Assembly (NCBI GenBank): GCA_001829495.1
Contig: MIBJ01000022.1
Location: 17,059 to 81,058, forward strand
Direction: 5' to 3'
From: Spirochaetes bacterium RBG_16_49_21
GTDB lineage: Bacteria > Spirochaetota > UBA4802 > UBA5550
DNA: 64,000 bases
Part shown: positions 15,927 through 23,825 of the stretch, in pieces
Layout of the letters: each line of letters opens with the position of its first letter
Numbering within the stretch: position 1 is the first letter of the stretch
Position numbers and translations under genes: made by a program
The notes under the pieces: model-generated
What the model saw: only the letters and a program-made list of their open reading frames with translations
What the model was told of the DNA's origin: nothing
Database searches by the model: none

Positions 15927-16331
15927 ATGATAAAAGGCCTTAACCACATTACGTTTGCAGTAAAGAATCTTGAAAAGTCCTTTGAATTCTATAAGGACAT
16001 ATTAGGCTTAAAGCCCGTCGTAAAATGGAAAAACGGAGCGTATTTTACCACAGGCGATACCTGGATTGCTCTTAATCAGGATTCAAAAGTACCAGAAGTT
16101 ACGCGACCCGATTATTCTCATATTGCATTCAGCTGCGCCGCCTCTGATTTCCAAGCTTTAAAAGCCAAACTTGTAAAGTATGGATGTGTAGAATGGTCAG
16201 AGAATAAATCTGAGGGAGATTCATATTATTTTTTGGATCCCGACGGGCACAAACTTGAAATACACGTCGGGGACTTGCAGTCACGACTAAAAGAAATGCG
16301 GGAAAATCCCTGGGATACGTTCGAGTACTAG
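15927..16331 (+). CDS. FosA-like glutathione/thiol transferase (VOC superfamily), copy 3
   Basis: 134 residues, very close to copy 1 along its full length and intact. Metal-ligand positions His (GLNHIT), His (DYSHIAF) and Glu (HKLEIHVGDL) are present, as is the SEGDSYYFLDPDGHKLE block. Activity on fosfomycin or another electrophile is inferred from family. The upstream sequence GTTATATGCCGGATTAAAA matches that of the truncated copy, so those two are the more recent pair. It lies 595 bases before DUF2059 sequence ends and belongs to the same plus-strand series of small genes. No strong ribosome-binding site is seen. Confidence 0.87.
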   Translation: MIKGLNHITFAVKNLEKSFEFYKDILGLKPVVKWKNGAYFTTGDTWIALNQDSKVPEVTRPDYSHIAFSCAASDFQALKAKLVKYGCVEWSENKSEGDSYYFLDPDGHKLEIHVGDLQSRLKEMRENPWDTFEY

Positions 16332-16418
16332 GGCAAGTTAGTCTTAAAATGCAAGCCCGACTAGACGGTGAAGCCGGAGCGTCCGCGCGGCTGAGCTCGA
16401 CCATTCTGGGGAGGAAAA

Positions 16419-16886
16419 ATGAAAAAACTAATTCTATTTATTGCACTATCGGTCTTAAGTATTACCATTGGCGCCGCTGCGCAAGAAAATTGTTCCAAGG
16501 AAAAAACAGAAGCCATAATTGAATACTTACGGGTTAATTCAATCGATGATCTTATGGACCAGATGCTTATCGAAATACAAAAACAAATACCGCCTGAACA
16601 TCGCGAGGTTTTTGCTAAAATATGGAAATCTGCATTCGATACAAAGGAGCTAAAAGAAATGATATTAAAGTCGATGTGTAAAATTTTCACTATAGAGGAG
16701 ATCCAAGCATTAACAAAATTTTATAACAGCCCCGAAGGCAGATCAGTAATGAAAAAAATTCCACAATATATGACTGAATTAATGCCCTATTTGCAAGTGA
16801 TAAATCAACGAGCAATGCAGAAAGCCATAGAAGAAATCAATAAAACGCAAAATAAGGAAAAATTAAAACCGGAGAAATCTTTATAA
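16419..16886 (+). CDS. DUF2059 family exported protein
   Basis: 155 residues. A signal peptide (MKKLILFIALSVLSITIGAA) is followed by a helical domain. The segment FTIEEIQALTKFYNSPEGRS and then MKKIPQYMTELMP is the hallmark of DUF2059, a periplasmic helical domain of unknown function found widely in Gram-negative bacteria. GGGGAGGAAAA precedes the start. The family call is good; the role is unknown. Confidence 0.82.
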   Translation: MKKLILFIALSVLSITIGAAAQENCSKEKTEAIIEYLRVNSIDDLMDQMLIEIQKQIPPEHREVFAKIWKSAFDTKELKEMILKSMCKIFTIEEIQALTKFYNSPEGRSVMKKIPQYMTELMPYLQVINQRAMQKAIEEINKTQNKEKLKPEKSL

Positions 16887-17002
16887 CCTCCTCATTTCAG
16901 AATGTATTTCCCGATCCTCCGTGAGGGCGTCGGCGATGCTTCCCGGGAGATTCCATGCATAATGCCTTATGTTCTGATATCCCGAAGCAGGACGTCGGTA
17001 GA

Positions 17003-17172
17003 GGTATTTGCTTGCAATTGCCAACGGCAAAGGCAGCGAAATCATTTTTACGCTTATTCGCCAGCCGGAAATGTCCGATGAGAAGTTCGCGGAAGATGCC
17101 AAGTGGGTGGAGAAAGGATCGATCAAAAAAAGATTGATTAATAAAACAAAGACACGCCTGCTTATTTTATAG
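17003..17172 (+). pseudogene. 3' remnant of an SRPBCC (START-like) family gene
   Basis: One frame reads RYLLAIANGKGSEIIFTLIR, then QPEMSDEKFAEDAKWVEK. This matches the end of SRPBCC/polyketide-cyclase-like proteins, which finish with a helix after a strand of this type. Upstream in frame there is a stop near 17000, and no start or 5' part is present. Downstream the frame runs into the AT-rich repeat copy B. A decayed cassette gene is the simplest reading. The bases between 16887 and 17000 show nothing recognisable. Confidence 0.55.
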
Positions 17173-17270
17173 CTAATAAACTATTTTTATTGACATTTTT
17201 ATAAAACTCTTCTTTAAATTTAAATAAGTAAAAAATTATAAAATTTCTATATAATAATTGTTTAGGCTCA
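17162..17270 (+). repeat. AT-rich promoter-like repeat, copy B
   Basis: Related to copy C at 19201-19300 over about 100 bases, ending in TAATTGTT in both. TTGACA (17190-17195) and TTTAAA (17213-17218) are spaced by 17 bases, so it can act as promoter for the DUF1304 gene. It begins within the end of the SRPBCC remnant. Confidence 0.65.
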
Positions 17271-17286
17271 CAAAAGGAGGAGAAAC

Positions 17287-17643
17287 ATGTTCATAGCCGC
17301 CAATATCGTCGTTGCTCTCGTCGCGCTACTGCACGTCTGCTTCCTGGTGCTCGAAATGTTCCTGTGGGACAAACCAATAGGTCTGCGGGTTTTCGGCCAA
17401 ACAAAAGAGGCGGCTGCGGCCACCAAGCTCCTGGCCGCCAATCAGGGTCTTTACAATGGCTTTCTCGCCGCCGGCTTGGTCTGGGGTCTGAGCCTTGGCC
17501 CGGATGGCACCGGCATCAAGGTCTTCTTTCTTTGTTGCGTGCTTATTGCAGGCCTGTTCGGGGGAGCTACCGCCGGCCGGAAAATTCTCATTGTTCAAGC
17601 GATTCCCGCAGCCGTCGGATTGGCGCTGGTGTTGCTTTCCTAA
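17287..17643 (+). CDS. DUF1304 family membrane protein
   Basis: 118 residues with four hydrophobic segments, which is the whole protein. The pattern HVCFLVLEMFLWDKP near residue 20, LLAANQGLYNGFLAAGL near residue 50 and the short C-terminal helices match DUF1304 (YqjF-like small membrane proteins). Function is unknown in the family. AAAGGAGGAG lies six bases before the start. The promoter is probably repeat copy B. It stands alone, with no obvious partner. Confidence 0.85.
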   Translation: MFIAANIVVALVALLHVCFLVLEMFLWDKPIGLRVFGQTKEAAAATKLLAANQGLYNGFLAAGLVWGLSLGPDGTGIKVFFLCCVLIAGLFGGATAGRKILIVQAIPAAVGLALVLLS

Positions 17644-17839
17644 GCTGCGGGTTGCACAAGCCTTAATAAGGCATTGCACGCTTTTAACCTGACCTGATTC
17701 GAGGGTCTTTCCTGAAAGATATTTTTGTCCTGAACATTGGTTGAGTAATCTGATTCGAGAGAGCCGTTGCAAAAAATATTTTGCAAAGTCCTCCCCGTGC
17801 TCGTATATTTAAAAAATATTAATATTTAAGAGGTAAGCT

Positions 17840-18247
17840 ATGGCAGATTTAAAGTCATTCGTTGCGAAATGGTCCCCTGTTGTGCACAGTATCATGAGGA
17901 TCATGATTGCGCTTCTTTTCATGGAGCACGGGGCGCAGAAGCTTTTCGGACTCCCGGTTGCCATGGAAGGCTTCACGTTGTCGTTATTCTCGCTCCTTGG
18001 TCTTGCGGCTATTCTTGAATTTTTCGGAGGGTTATTCGTCCTTGTCGGTCTCTTCACCAGACCTGTCGCGTTCATCCTGTCAGGTCAAATGGCGACTGCC
18101 TATTTCATGGCGCACGCGCCGAAAAGCTTCTGGCCGGTCGTGAATCAAGGAGAGCTTGCGATCATCTATTGCTTTGTGTTTCTCTACCTTGCATTCGCCG
18201 GAGGCGGCTCATGGAGCCTTGACCGTGCATTGCGTAAAATAGATTAG
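17840..18247 (+). CDS. DoxX family membrane protein
   Basis: 135 residues with four transmembrane helices. MRIMIALLFMEHGAQKLFG is the DoxX entry motif, followed by LAAILEFFGGLFVLVGLFTRP and a C-terminal helix ending in a basic tail. DoxX-type proteins are small inner-membrane components linked to quinone or thiosulfate redox chemistry and to stress resistance in other bacteria; the role here is not determined. AAGAGGTAAGC precedes the ATG. An attC-like element follows the stop by about ten bases. Confidence 0.87.
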   Translation: MADLKSFVAKWSPVVHSIMRIMIALLFMEHGAQKLFGLPVAMEGFTLSLFSLLGLAAILEFFGGLFVLVGLFTRPVAFILSGQMATAYFMAHAPKSFWPVVNQGELAIIYCFVFLYLAFAGGGSWSLDRALRKID

Positions 18248-18257
18248 CGATCAGATG

Positions 18258-18304
18258 CAAATTCCGCCGCGCTCCATTCGCACCGGTTATTTGCGGCGTT
18301 AGAC
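18258..18304 (+). other. attC-like half-site after the DoxX gene
   Basis: GGCGTTAGACG at 18296-18306 contains GTTAGAC, a match to the attC R' core GTTRRRY. Inverted arms CGCCGC/GCGGCG (18265-18270, 18293-18298) and GCAAAT/ATTTGC bracket a 22-base centre. The left core expected of a full attC is not clear, so this may be a decayed or partial site. Confidence 0.4.
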
Positions 18305-18513
18305 GTTTATTGCGCCGATGGGCATGCCGACTGTCTCAAGGCTATGAACCCCTTATGCTTCATGAAGTTGGACATCACTGACATTGCCGACATGGCGCTG
18401 CACCGGTTGCACCACCCGCTGTGCGGGCTTTACGCCGGCGAGCAGGGGCGTTATACTTCAAATCCACGATCAAGGGTGCTGAAAGCAGGTAATTTCTCCG
18501 GCAGGGATTTTAG
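18305..18513. other. intergenic spacer, no gene seen
   Basis: GC-richer sequence between the attC-like half-site and the convergent small basic gene. Short repeats of GCCGACATGG/GCCGATGGGC type are present, but no convincing open frame. It may be gene debris. Confidence 0.4.
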
Positions 18514-18699
18514 TTAAATACCATTATCTGTTGTTTTATCTTCATTTTCAGCATTTTTTACATCTTCACCGGTAATTTCTGAATTTTTTTCGCCCGTGCC
18601 GGAAGTTTTATTTAACTTTCTCCGGCGCTTTTCATCCTGCTTTTTCTTCTTTGCTATATCTCTCTGACGTTTTTCATACTGATAGTTATTTCTGGCCAA
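18514..18699 (-). CDS. small highly basic protein of unknown function
   Basis: 61 residues: MARNNYQYEKRQRDIAKKKK, a lysine/arginine-rich stretch to about residue 32, then a polar acidic tail. Similar short lysine-rich proteins occur near RNA-binding genes in Gram-negative bacteria and may bind nucleic acid. It follows the RRM-protein gene by 102 bases on the same strand, which fits a joint role in RNA handling. Together these are the only minus-strand genes of the cassette-like stretch. No family is assigned with certainty. Confidence 0.6.
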   Translation of the reverse strand: MARNNYQYEKRQRDIAKKKKQDEKRRRKLNKTSGTGEKNSEITGEDVKNAENEDKTTDNGI

Positions 18700-18801
18700 T
18701 TTTTCATCCTTACTGTGTTAATTTTACAGAATTAAAGATACCGTTCCGGAAAACAGTTTAATTTTCCGGAACGGAAATAATAAGAGCAAGAATTCAGTTT
18801 A

Positions 18802-19074
18802 TTAATATCGCTGACTTCTCCGTGGTCTATCTTCCTTAGGTTTAGCAACGTTTACTTTAATGTTTCTCCCATCGATCTCTTTACCATCGAGCTGTTTGAT
18901 TGCCTCATCGCCTTCTGCCTGATTTGGCATTTCAACAAATCCAAATCCTTTTGAACGTCCGGTTTCTCTGTCGATAACAATTTTGCTTTCCGACACTGAA
19001 CCGAAAGTCTTGAACAATTTTTCCAGATCTTCATCCGTCATCTTATAAGACAGATTGCCTACATAAATATTCAT
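18802..19074 (-). CDS. RRM-type RNA-binding protein
   Basis: 90 residues, one RNA recognition motif. RNP2 is MNIYVGNLSY and RNP1 is KGFGFVEM, with the aromatic residues that stack on bases. The tail is basic (KPKEDRPRRSQRY). It matches the small cold- or stress-responsive Rbp proteins of cyanobacteria and many other bacteria, which bind single-stranded RNA. I chose the ATG at 19074 because AAGGAGAAAAG lies directly upstream and the RRM starts there; an in-frame ATG 30 codons earlier is not needed. It is followed by a small basic protein on the same strand. Confidence 0.92.
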   Translation of the reverse strand: MNIYVGNLSYKMTDEDLEKLFKTFGSVSESKIVIDRETGRSKGFGFVEMPNQAEGDEAIKQLDGKEIDGRNIKVNVAKPKEDRPRRSQRY

Positions 19075-19200
19075 CTTTGCTTTTCTCCTTAAATGCACAT
19101 GGCTTAATAATTGATATATGCAAGATTTTGGATTACTGATTACACAGAGCGGTCTTTTTGTCAAGGATGAATTCTCTCTCTGGCGAGTATTTACAACTGC

Positions 19201-19300
19201 TTATCCTATAGTTAATAAACGATTTTTATTGACATTTTTATAAAACTCTTTTGTAATTAATGGGAAATTATGGAATTCCTGTATAGTAATTGTTATGTGC
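19201..19300 (+). repeat. AT-rich promoter-like repeat, copy C
   Basis: Related to copies at 10731 and 17162. TTGACA (19229-19234) and TGTAAT (19252-19257) are 17 bases apart, a good promoter reading into the cupin gene. The copy ends TAATTGTTATGTGC, which resembles the attC-type core seen at other gene junctions in this block. Confidence 0.65.
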
Positions 19301-19320
19301 AGCATAAAAAGGAGCGAAAA

Positions 19321-19737
19321 ATGAAAAGACTACTCTGGGCTCTATGGTTTGCATTATTGTTGTCAAGTACCGTTCAAGCCGATGATCCCGCCGGCATCGG
19401 CGTTGTGGTGTTGGCAAAGACGGGCTCAAGCTGGGACGGAACTTCCCTGCCGGCATATCCGTCCGGCAAGCCTGAAATAACGATTTTGCGAATAACAATT
19501 CCGGCAGGAACCGCCTTGCCGCTGCATCAGCATCCGGTGATAAATGCAGGTGTATTGCTGAGCGGAGAGCTGACGGTCATAACCGAAGATAACAGAACAC
19601 TGCATCTCAAGGCCGGAGATCCAATCGTTGAGGTTGTGAATAAATGGCACTACGGAAAGAACACGGGAAATGGCCCCGCAGTGATCCTGGTTTTCTATGC
19701 CGGCGCTCTGGACACGCCGATAACCATCAAGAAATAG
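19321..19737 (+). CDS. exported cupin-domain protein
   Basis: 138 residues. The signal peptide MKRLLWALWFALLLSSTVQA is followed by a small double-stranded beta-helix. Cupin motif 1 is visible as TALPLHQHPVINAGVLLSGE and motif 2 as GDPIVEVVNKWHYGKN, with histidines that can bind metal. Periplasmic cupins of this size often lack a known substrate. The ATG at 19321 is preceded by AAAAAGGAGC; an in-frame ATG at 19270 lies inside the repeat and is rejected. The sensor-kinase gene starts seven bases after the stop, so the two are probably cotranscribed from repeat copy C. Confidence 0.82.
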   Translation: MKRLLWALWFALLLSSTVQADDPAGIGVVVLAKTGSSWDGTSLPAYPSGKPEITILRITIPAGTALPLHQHPVINAGVLLSGELTVITEDNRTLHLKAGDPIVEVVNKWHYGKNTGNGPAVILVFYAGALDTPITIKK

Positions 19738-19744
19738 GCGCCCC

Positions 19745-22700
19745 ATGCTCAACGTATCCATTCTTGTCGCTGCACACGATCGGGAAACCGTGCAGCACAT
19801 AGCAACCTTACTCCAAGACGCGGGTTATCCGGCGCCGGCAACGGCATCATCGGCGTCCGACGCGGTCAGAAAGATAAAAGATCTCTATCCCGGACTGGTG
19901 ATCATTGAAACCACGCTTCGCAAAAAAAATGACGGCGTCGAGGCAATCAAGAAAATCAAAAAATCGCTCGAGGTGCCGGTGATCTACCTCGCCTCGCAGG
20001 ACACCCCGGAGCCGTTCCGGCTGGCCCGCGGGTCCGATCCGCTCGGATACTTGCCCCTGCCGGTAACCCAGGGTGAATTGTGCATCGCTGTGGAAGCGGC
20101 GCTCCGCTGCGTCGCTGCGGAAAAAAAGCTTCGCGAAGTGGAAAAACTGCGCAAGAGCCGAGAGGACCTCAACCGCGCCCAAGCCGTGGCTCATACCGGA
20201 AACTGGCGGCTGGACGTACGGAAAAATGAATTGCTCTGGTCCGACGAGGTATACCGGATATTCGGCATTTCGGTCGGGACGCCGCTCACGTATGAGTCGT
20301 TTCTGGCCGCCGTACACCCGGAGGACCGGGAGTTCGTGGATAGATCATGGCAAGCCGCCTTAAGCGGCACGCCGTACGACATCGAACACCGCATTGTCAC
20401 GGGACCGGAAGTAAAATGGGTCCGCGAGCTGGCGGAGCTGGAATTGGATAAGGACGGCTCGCTGCGCGGCGGTTTCGGCATCGTTCAGGACATCAGCGAG
20501 CGCAAGCGGATGGAAGAGGCGCTGCGCGAAAAAACCAACGAGATCGAAAATTTCTTTTCGATCTCGTTGAACCTGATGTGCGTAGCCGATACCGCCGGAT
20601 ATTTCCGTCGTCTCAACCAGTCATGGGTGACGCTCCTCGGCTATTCCCTGGAAGAGCTGATGGAGCGCCGTTTTCTCGACTTCATCCATCCCGACGACGT
20701 ACCGTCCACCCTTGACGCCATCGACCGGCTGGCTTGCCAGGAAGCGGTCGTCAATTTCGTGAACCGGTACCGCAGCAAGGACGGAGCATACCGCTGGCTC
20801 GAGTGGTACGCGCAGCCATCGGGCGACATCATCTACGCGGCTGCCCTGGACATCACTGATCGGAAAAAAGCTGAGACCGCCCTCTTGAGCAGCGAGGAAA
20901 ATCTGAAAAGAGAGCTCTCAACCAGCAGGACGCTGGCGGATCTGTCACAAACCCTCATCAGCTCCGATCTGACCATTCAGCAGATATCCGTGGAAGTATT
21001 CAACCACGCCAGAAATCTCACCGGCAGCCGGCACGGGTACGCGGCGTACATCGACCCGGAAACGCGCGAAAGCGTGGCCTACCATCTCACCGAGATGATG
21101 GGCGGCGAATGCGAAATCGCGGCACCCGACCGCAGGGTTGCCTTTCCGTCCGGGCCCGACGGCCGCTATCCCGGACTATGGGGGCACGCTCTCAACACGC
21201 GCGCGCTTTTTTACGACAACGACGCCCGGCGGCATCCATCCGCCAAAGGCACCCCGCCGGGCCACGTCCCGATCGAGCGGTTCCTCTGCGTACCGGCGCT
21301 TATCGGCGACACCCTGCTCGGCAACATCGCGCTGGCAAACCCGTCGCGCGACTTCAACGACCATGACCTGGAAATCGTAAAGCGCATCGCCGACCTGTAC
21401 GCCCTGGCGATCCAGCGGGTCCATTACGAAATCGCCCTGGAAGAGGCGAACGAAACCCTGGAGCAGAAGGCGCGGGAGCGCTCCCAGCAGTTGTACCAGA
21501 CGAACGACAAGCTGATCAGGGAGATCGAGGAGCGCAAAAAGGCGGAAGAGGCGCTCCGGCGGAGCGAATTCAAGTTCCGCACCGTGGCTGACTTCACCTA
21601 CGCGGGCGAGTACTGGGTGGATGCGCTGGGCAATTATATTTACGTTTCGCCGTCGGTCGAGCGCATCACCGGATACCGGCCCGACGAGTTCATGGCGGAC
21701 CGGGATCTGCTGACGAACATAGTCCATCGCGACGATCGCGAGAAATTCATCAACCACATACACGATGAATATAACGCCCGGGAGCCGCGGGAGATCGATT
21801 TCAGGATCATCCGGAAGGACGGCGCGGTACGCAACATCGCGCACGTGTGCAACCCCGTGTACGGTGAAGCCGGGGAATTCATCGGCCGGCGGGCCAGCAA
21901 CCGGGACGTGACCGTGCAACGGCAGGCGGAGATCAGGCTGCGCGAGGGTGAAGAGGTGGCCAATGCCCTTATCAACACCCCGACGGAGCCGGTACTCCTG
22001 ACTGGCACGGACGGCACCATCATCGACGCCAACGATGAACTGGTGAAACGGCTCGGCCGGAAGAGGAAGGATATAATCGGGACTTCCATGTACGATATAA
22101 TCAGCGAGGACATGGTGCTGCCGAGGCGGAACAAGATCGACGCCGTGCTGAAGGCCGGGAATGCCCTGCGGTTCGAGGAAGGCTCCGGCGAGAACTGGTT
22201 CGACACTATCATATACCCGGTATGCGACCACCAGGGCATGATAACCAAGCTGGCCATCTTCTCCCATGACATAACCGAGATGCGGCGGATGCAGAAGGAC
22301 ATCATGGCGATCAGCGAGCTTGAGCGGCGGCGCATCGGCCAGGAGCTCCACGATTCCCTGGGGCAGAAGCTGACCGGCATCGGCTTCCTCGCGGAGGCGC
22401 TCAAACAGACCATGCAGGAGAAATCATACCCTGAGGTAGCCGATATCGAGGAAATCATTTATAACGTCACGGATTCCATCGATCATGCACGGAAAATATC
22501 AAGCGGCCTCTGGAGCGAGCGCTTCGAATCATACGACGCGGTCCAGGCGCTGGAGGAGCTGGCCGCTGACACCCGGAATCTCTTCAAAATAGCCTGCCTG
22601 TTTAATTACGAAATCGCCAAGCCGATCAAGAACAAGACGGTGGTGACCAACCTGTACTACATTGCGCGGGAATCGGTCAATAACGCCATCAAGCACGGCA

Positions 22701-22936
22701 AGGCCGATCTGATCGAATTGACTCTCAAGGAGGATGATGAACAGATTTACCTGAAAATAGAAAACAACGCCAGGAGTGCGGCCGGAGAATTCGAAAAAAA
22801 GAAAGGGATCGGCTTGCGCATCATGCGGTGCCGGGCCGCCATCATCGGCGGCACCGTGGACGCGGGATCCGACAAGAAGGGGTTTGCGGTCTTTGTCGCC
22901 ATAAAAAAGGAATTCATCAGGAATTACCTTGATTGA
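19745..22936 (+). CDS. multi-PAS sensor histidine kinase with degenerate receiver domain
   Basis: 1063 residues, no transmembrane segment. In order: an N-terminal receiver-like domain (about 1-120), two PAS domains (about 145-375), a GAF domain (about 395-555), a coiled linker, two more PAS domains (about 600-850), a HisKA_3 dimerisation domain with ERRRIGQELHDSLGQ (phospho-acceptor His), and a HATPase with ESVNNAIKHG and KKGIGLRIMRCRA. This is the NarX/DegS kinase class. In the receiver domain the phospho-acceptor aspartate is replaced by Glu55 (LVIIETTL) and the conserved lysine by Leu105 (GYLPLP), so it cannot be phosphorylated normally. No cognate NarL-type regulator is adjacent. Cytoplasmic, signal unknown. 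Confidence 0.9.
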   Translation: MLNVSILVAAHDRETVQHIATLLQDAGYPAPATASSASDAVRKIKDLYPGLVIIETTLRKKNDGVEAIKKIKKSLEVPVIYLASQDTPEPFRLARGSDPLGYLPLPVTQGELCIAVEAALRCVAAEKKLREVEKLRKSREDLNRAQAVAHTGNWRLDVRKNELLWSDEVYRIFGISVGTPLTYESFLAAVHPEDREFVDRSWQAALSGTPYDIEHRIVTGPEVKWVRELAELELDKDGSLRGGFGIVQDISERKRMEEALREKTNEIENFFSISLNLMCVADTAGYFRRLNQSWVTLLGYSLEELMERRFLDFIHPDDVPSTLDAIDRLACQEAVVNFVNRYRSKDGAYRWLEWYAQPSGDIIYAAALDITDRKKAETALLSSEENLKRELSTSRTLADLSQTLISSDLTIQQISVEVFNHARNLTGSRHGYAAYIDPETRESVAYHLTEMMGGECEIAAPDRRVAFPSGPDGRYPGLWGHALNTRALFYDNDARRHPSAKGTPPGHVPIERFLCVPALIGDTLLGNIALANPSRDFNDHDLEIVKRIADLYALAIQRVHYEIALEEANETLEQKARERSQQLYQTNDKLIREIEERKKAEEALRRSEFKFRTVADFTYAGEYWVDALGNYIYVSPSVERITGYRPDEFMADRDLLTNIVHRDDREKFINHIHDEYNAREPREIDFRIIRKDGAVRNIAHVCNPVYGEAGEFIGRRASNRDVTVQRQAEIRLREGEEVANALINTPTEPVLLTGTDGTIIDANDELVKRLGRKRKDIIGTSMYDIISEDMVLPRRNKIDAVLKAGNALRFEEGSGENWFDTIIYPVCDHQGMITKLAIFSHDITEMRRMQKDIMAISELERRRIGQELHDSLGQKLTGIGFLAEALKQTMQEKSYPEVADIEEIIYNVTDSIDHARKISSGLWSERFESYDAVQALEELAADTRNLFKIACLFNYEIAKPIKNKTVVTNLYYIARESVNNAIKHGKADLIELTLKEDDEQIYLKIENNARSAAGEFEKKKGIGLRIMRCRAAIIGGTVDAGSDKKGFAVFVAIKKEFIRNYLD

Positions 22937-22955
22937 ACCGCAGAAGAATTAAAAA

Positions 22956-23028
22956 AGCCAGCAGCCGGAATCGAACCGGCGACAGGTCGATTACGAATCG
23001 ACTCCTCTACCAACTGAGGTATGCTGGC
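22956..23028 (-). tRNA. tRNA-Thr (anticodon CGT)
   Basis: On the minus strand the acceptor stem GCCAGCA pairs with TGCTGGC. The D arm is CCTCAGTTGGTAGAGG, the anticodon stem GTCGA/TCGAC encloses loop TTCGTAA (anticodon CGT, threonine), and the T arm is GCCGGTTCGATTCCGGC. CCA is not encoded; a U-run follows and may serve as terminator. It bounds the accessory block on the right. Confidence 0.93.
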
Positions 23029-23116
23029 GGATGAATGCTTTTCAAAATGGAAGATACCGATAGCCTGTCAAGTTATTAAGGGCTCCGGCGGTGGTTTTTT
23101 TATTCATCTAAAAAAA

Positions 23117-23629
23117 TTATTGTGCCTGGGCTTCCTGGAATCCGGCAAACCAGTACATCTCGGATTCGGTGAAATTATTGACTATCCCCACATTTTCATA
23201 ATAATCCATTAAAATCCTGAGATGGATTATCTCTTCCTCATCCGGGGTGAAGTCAGCCTCTTTGTGGTTCATGATGGTCATGTACGTCAGCTCAACCCAC
23301 TCAAAAAATGATCTGTCCTTTTCAGAAAAAATAGTATAGCTTGCGATAATATCAAACTTCAGGGTATCAACGGCCCGGTCAAATTCATCATCCGAAAGCA
23401 CATGCAAGGTGGTGGCCATCTGAGTCTGGAAATAGTCACCCCAGGTGATAATATTCGGACGCACGCCGTATTTCTTTTCCAAATTCATGACCGCTTCTTT
23501 ATCGATAAATTTTTTTGAAGCCACCCTATCAATAAAACTTTTGATGAATATGAGATTGTTTATGCCTCTCATGCTCAGTATTCCGTCATTCACCATCTCA
23601 ATAATTGAATCATTCAGTAATTCTTCCAT
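23117..23629 (-). CDS. conserved-looking hypothetical protein, helical
   Basis: 170 residues, soluble, mostly helical and acidic, with no signal peptide or membrane segment. Segments MNLEKKYGVRPNIITWGDYF and HLRILMDYYENVGIVNNF are the most distinctive. GCGGAGAAAAATC precedes the start at 23629. It is divergent from the adenylate cyclase gene and shares the 200-base AT-rich region with it. I do not recognise the family. Confidence 0.65.
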   Translation of the reverse strand: MEELLNDSIIEMVNDGILSMRGINNLIFIKSFIDRVASKKFIDKEAVMNLEKKYGVRPNIITWGDYFQTQMATTLHVLSDDEFDRAVDTLKFDIIASYTIFSEKDRSFFEWVELTYMTIMNHKEADFTPDEEEIIHLRILMDYYENVGIVNNFTESEMYWFAGFQEAQAQ

Positions 23630-23825
23630 GATTTTTCTCCGCGGATATTTAATGAATTCACTACTATAATCGGCAAATTGCTGAATTTAACCTTAGTAAT
23701 AAAATGATTTTTGCCGCAAGTCTGGTAATTATACGACAAGTCTGATATATTATAATTGACTAATAACAAACAATTTATACTCTGAGATAGCTGCGGAGAC
23801 AATCTGCTGGAATGTCAGATTTACT

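Noticed and set aside
21176..22351. 391-codon minus-strand frame inside the sensor-kinase gene
   Set aside because: The opposite strand encodes PAS, GAF and kinase domains without interruption; the antisense frame has biased low-information composition and no ribosome-binding site.
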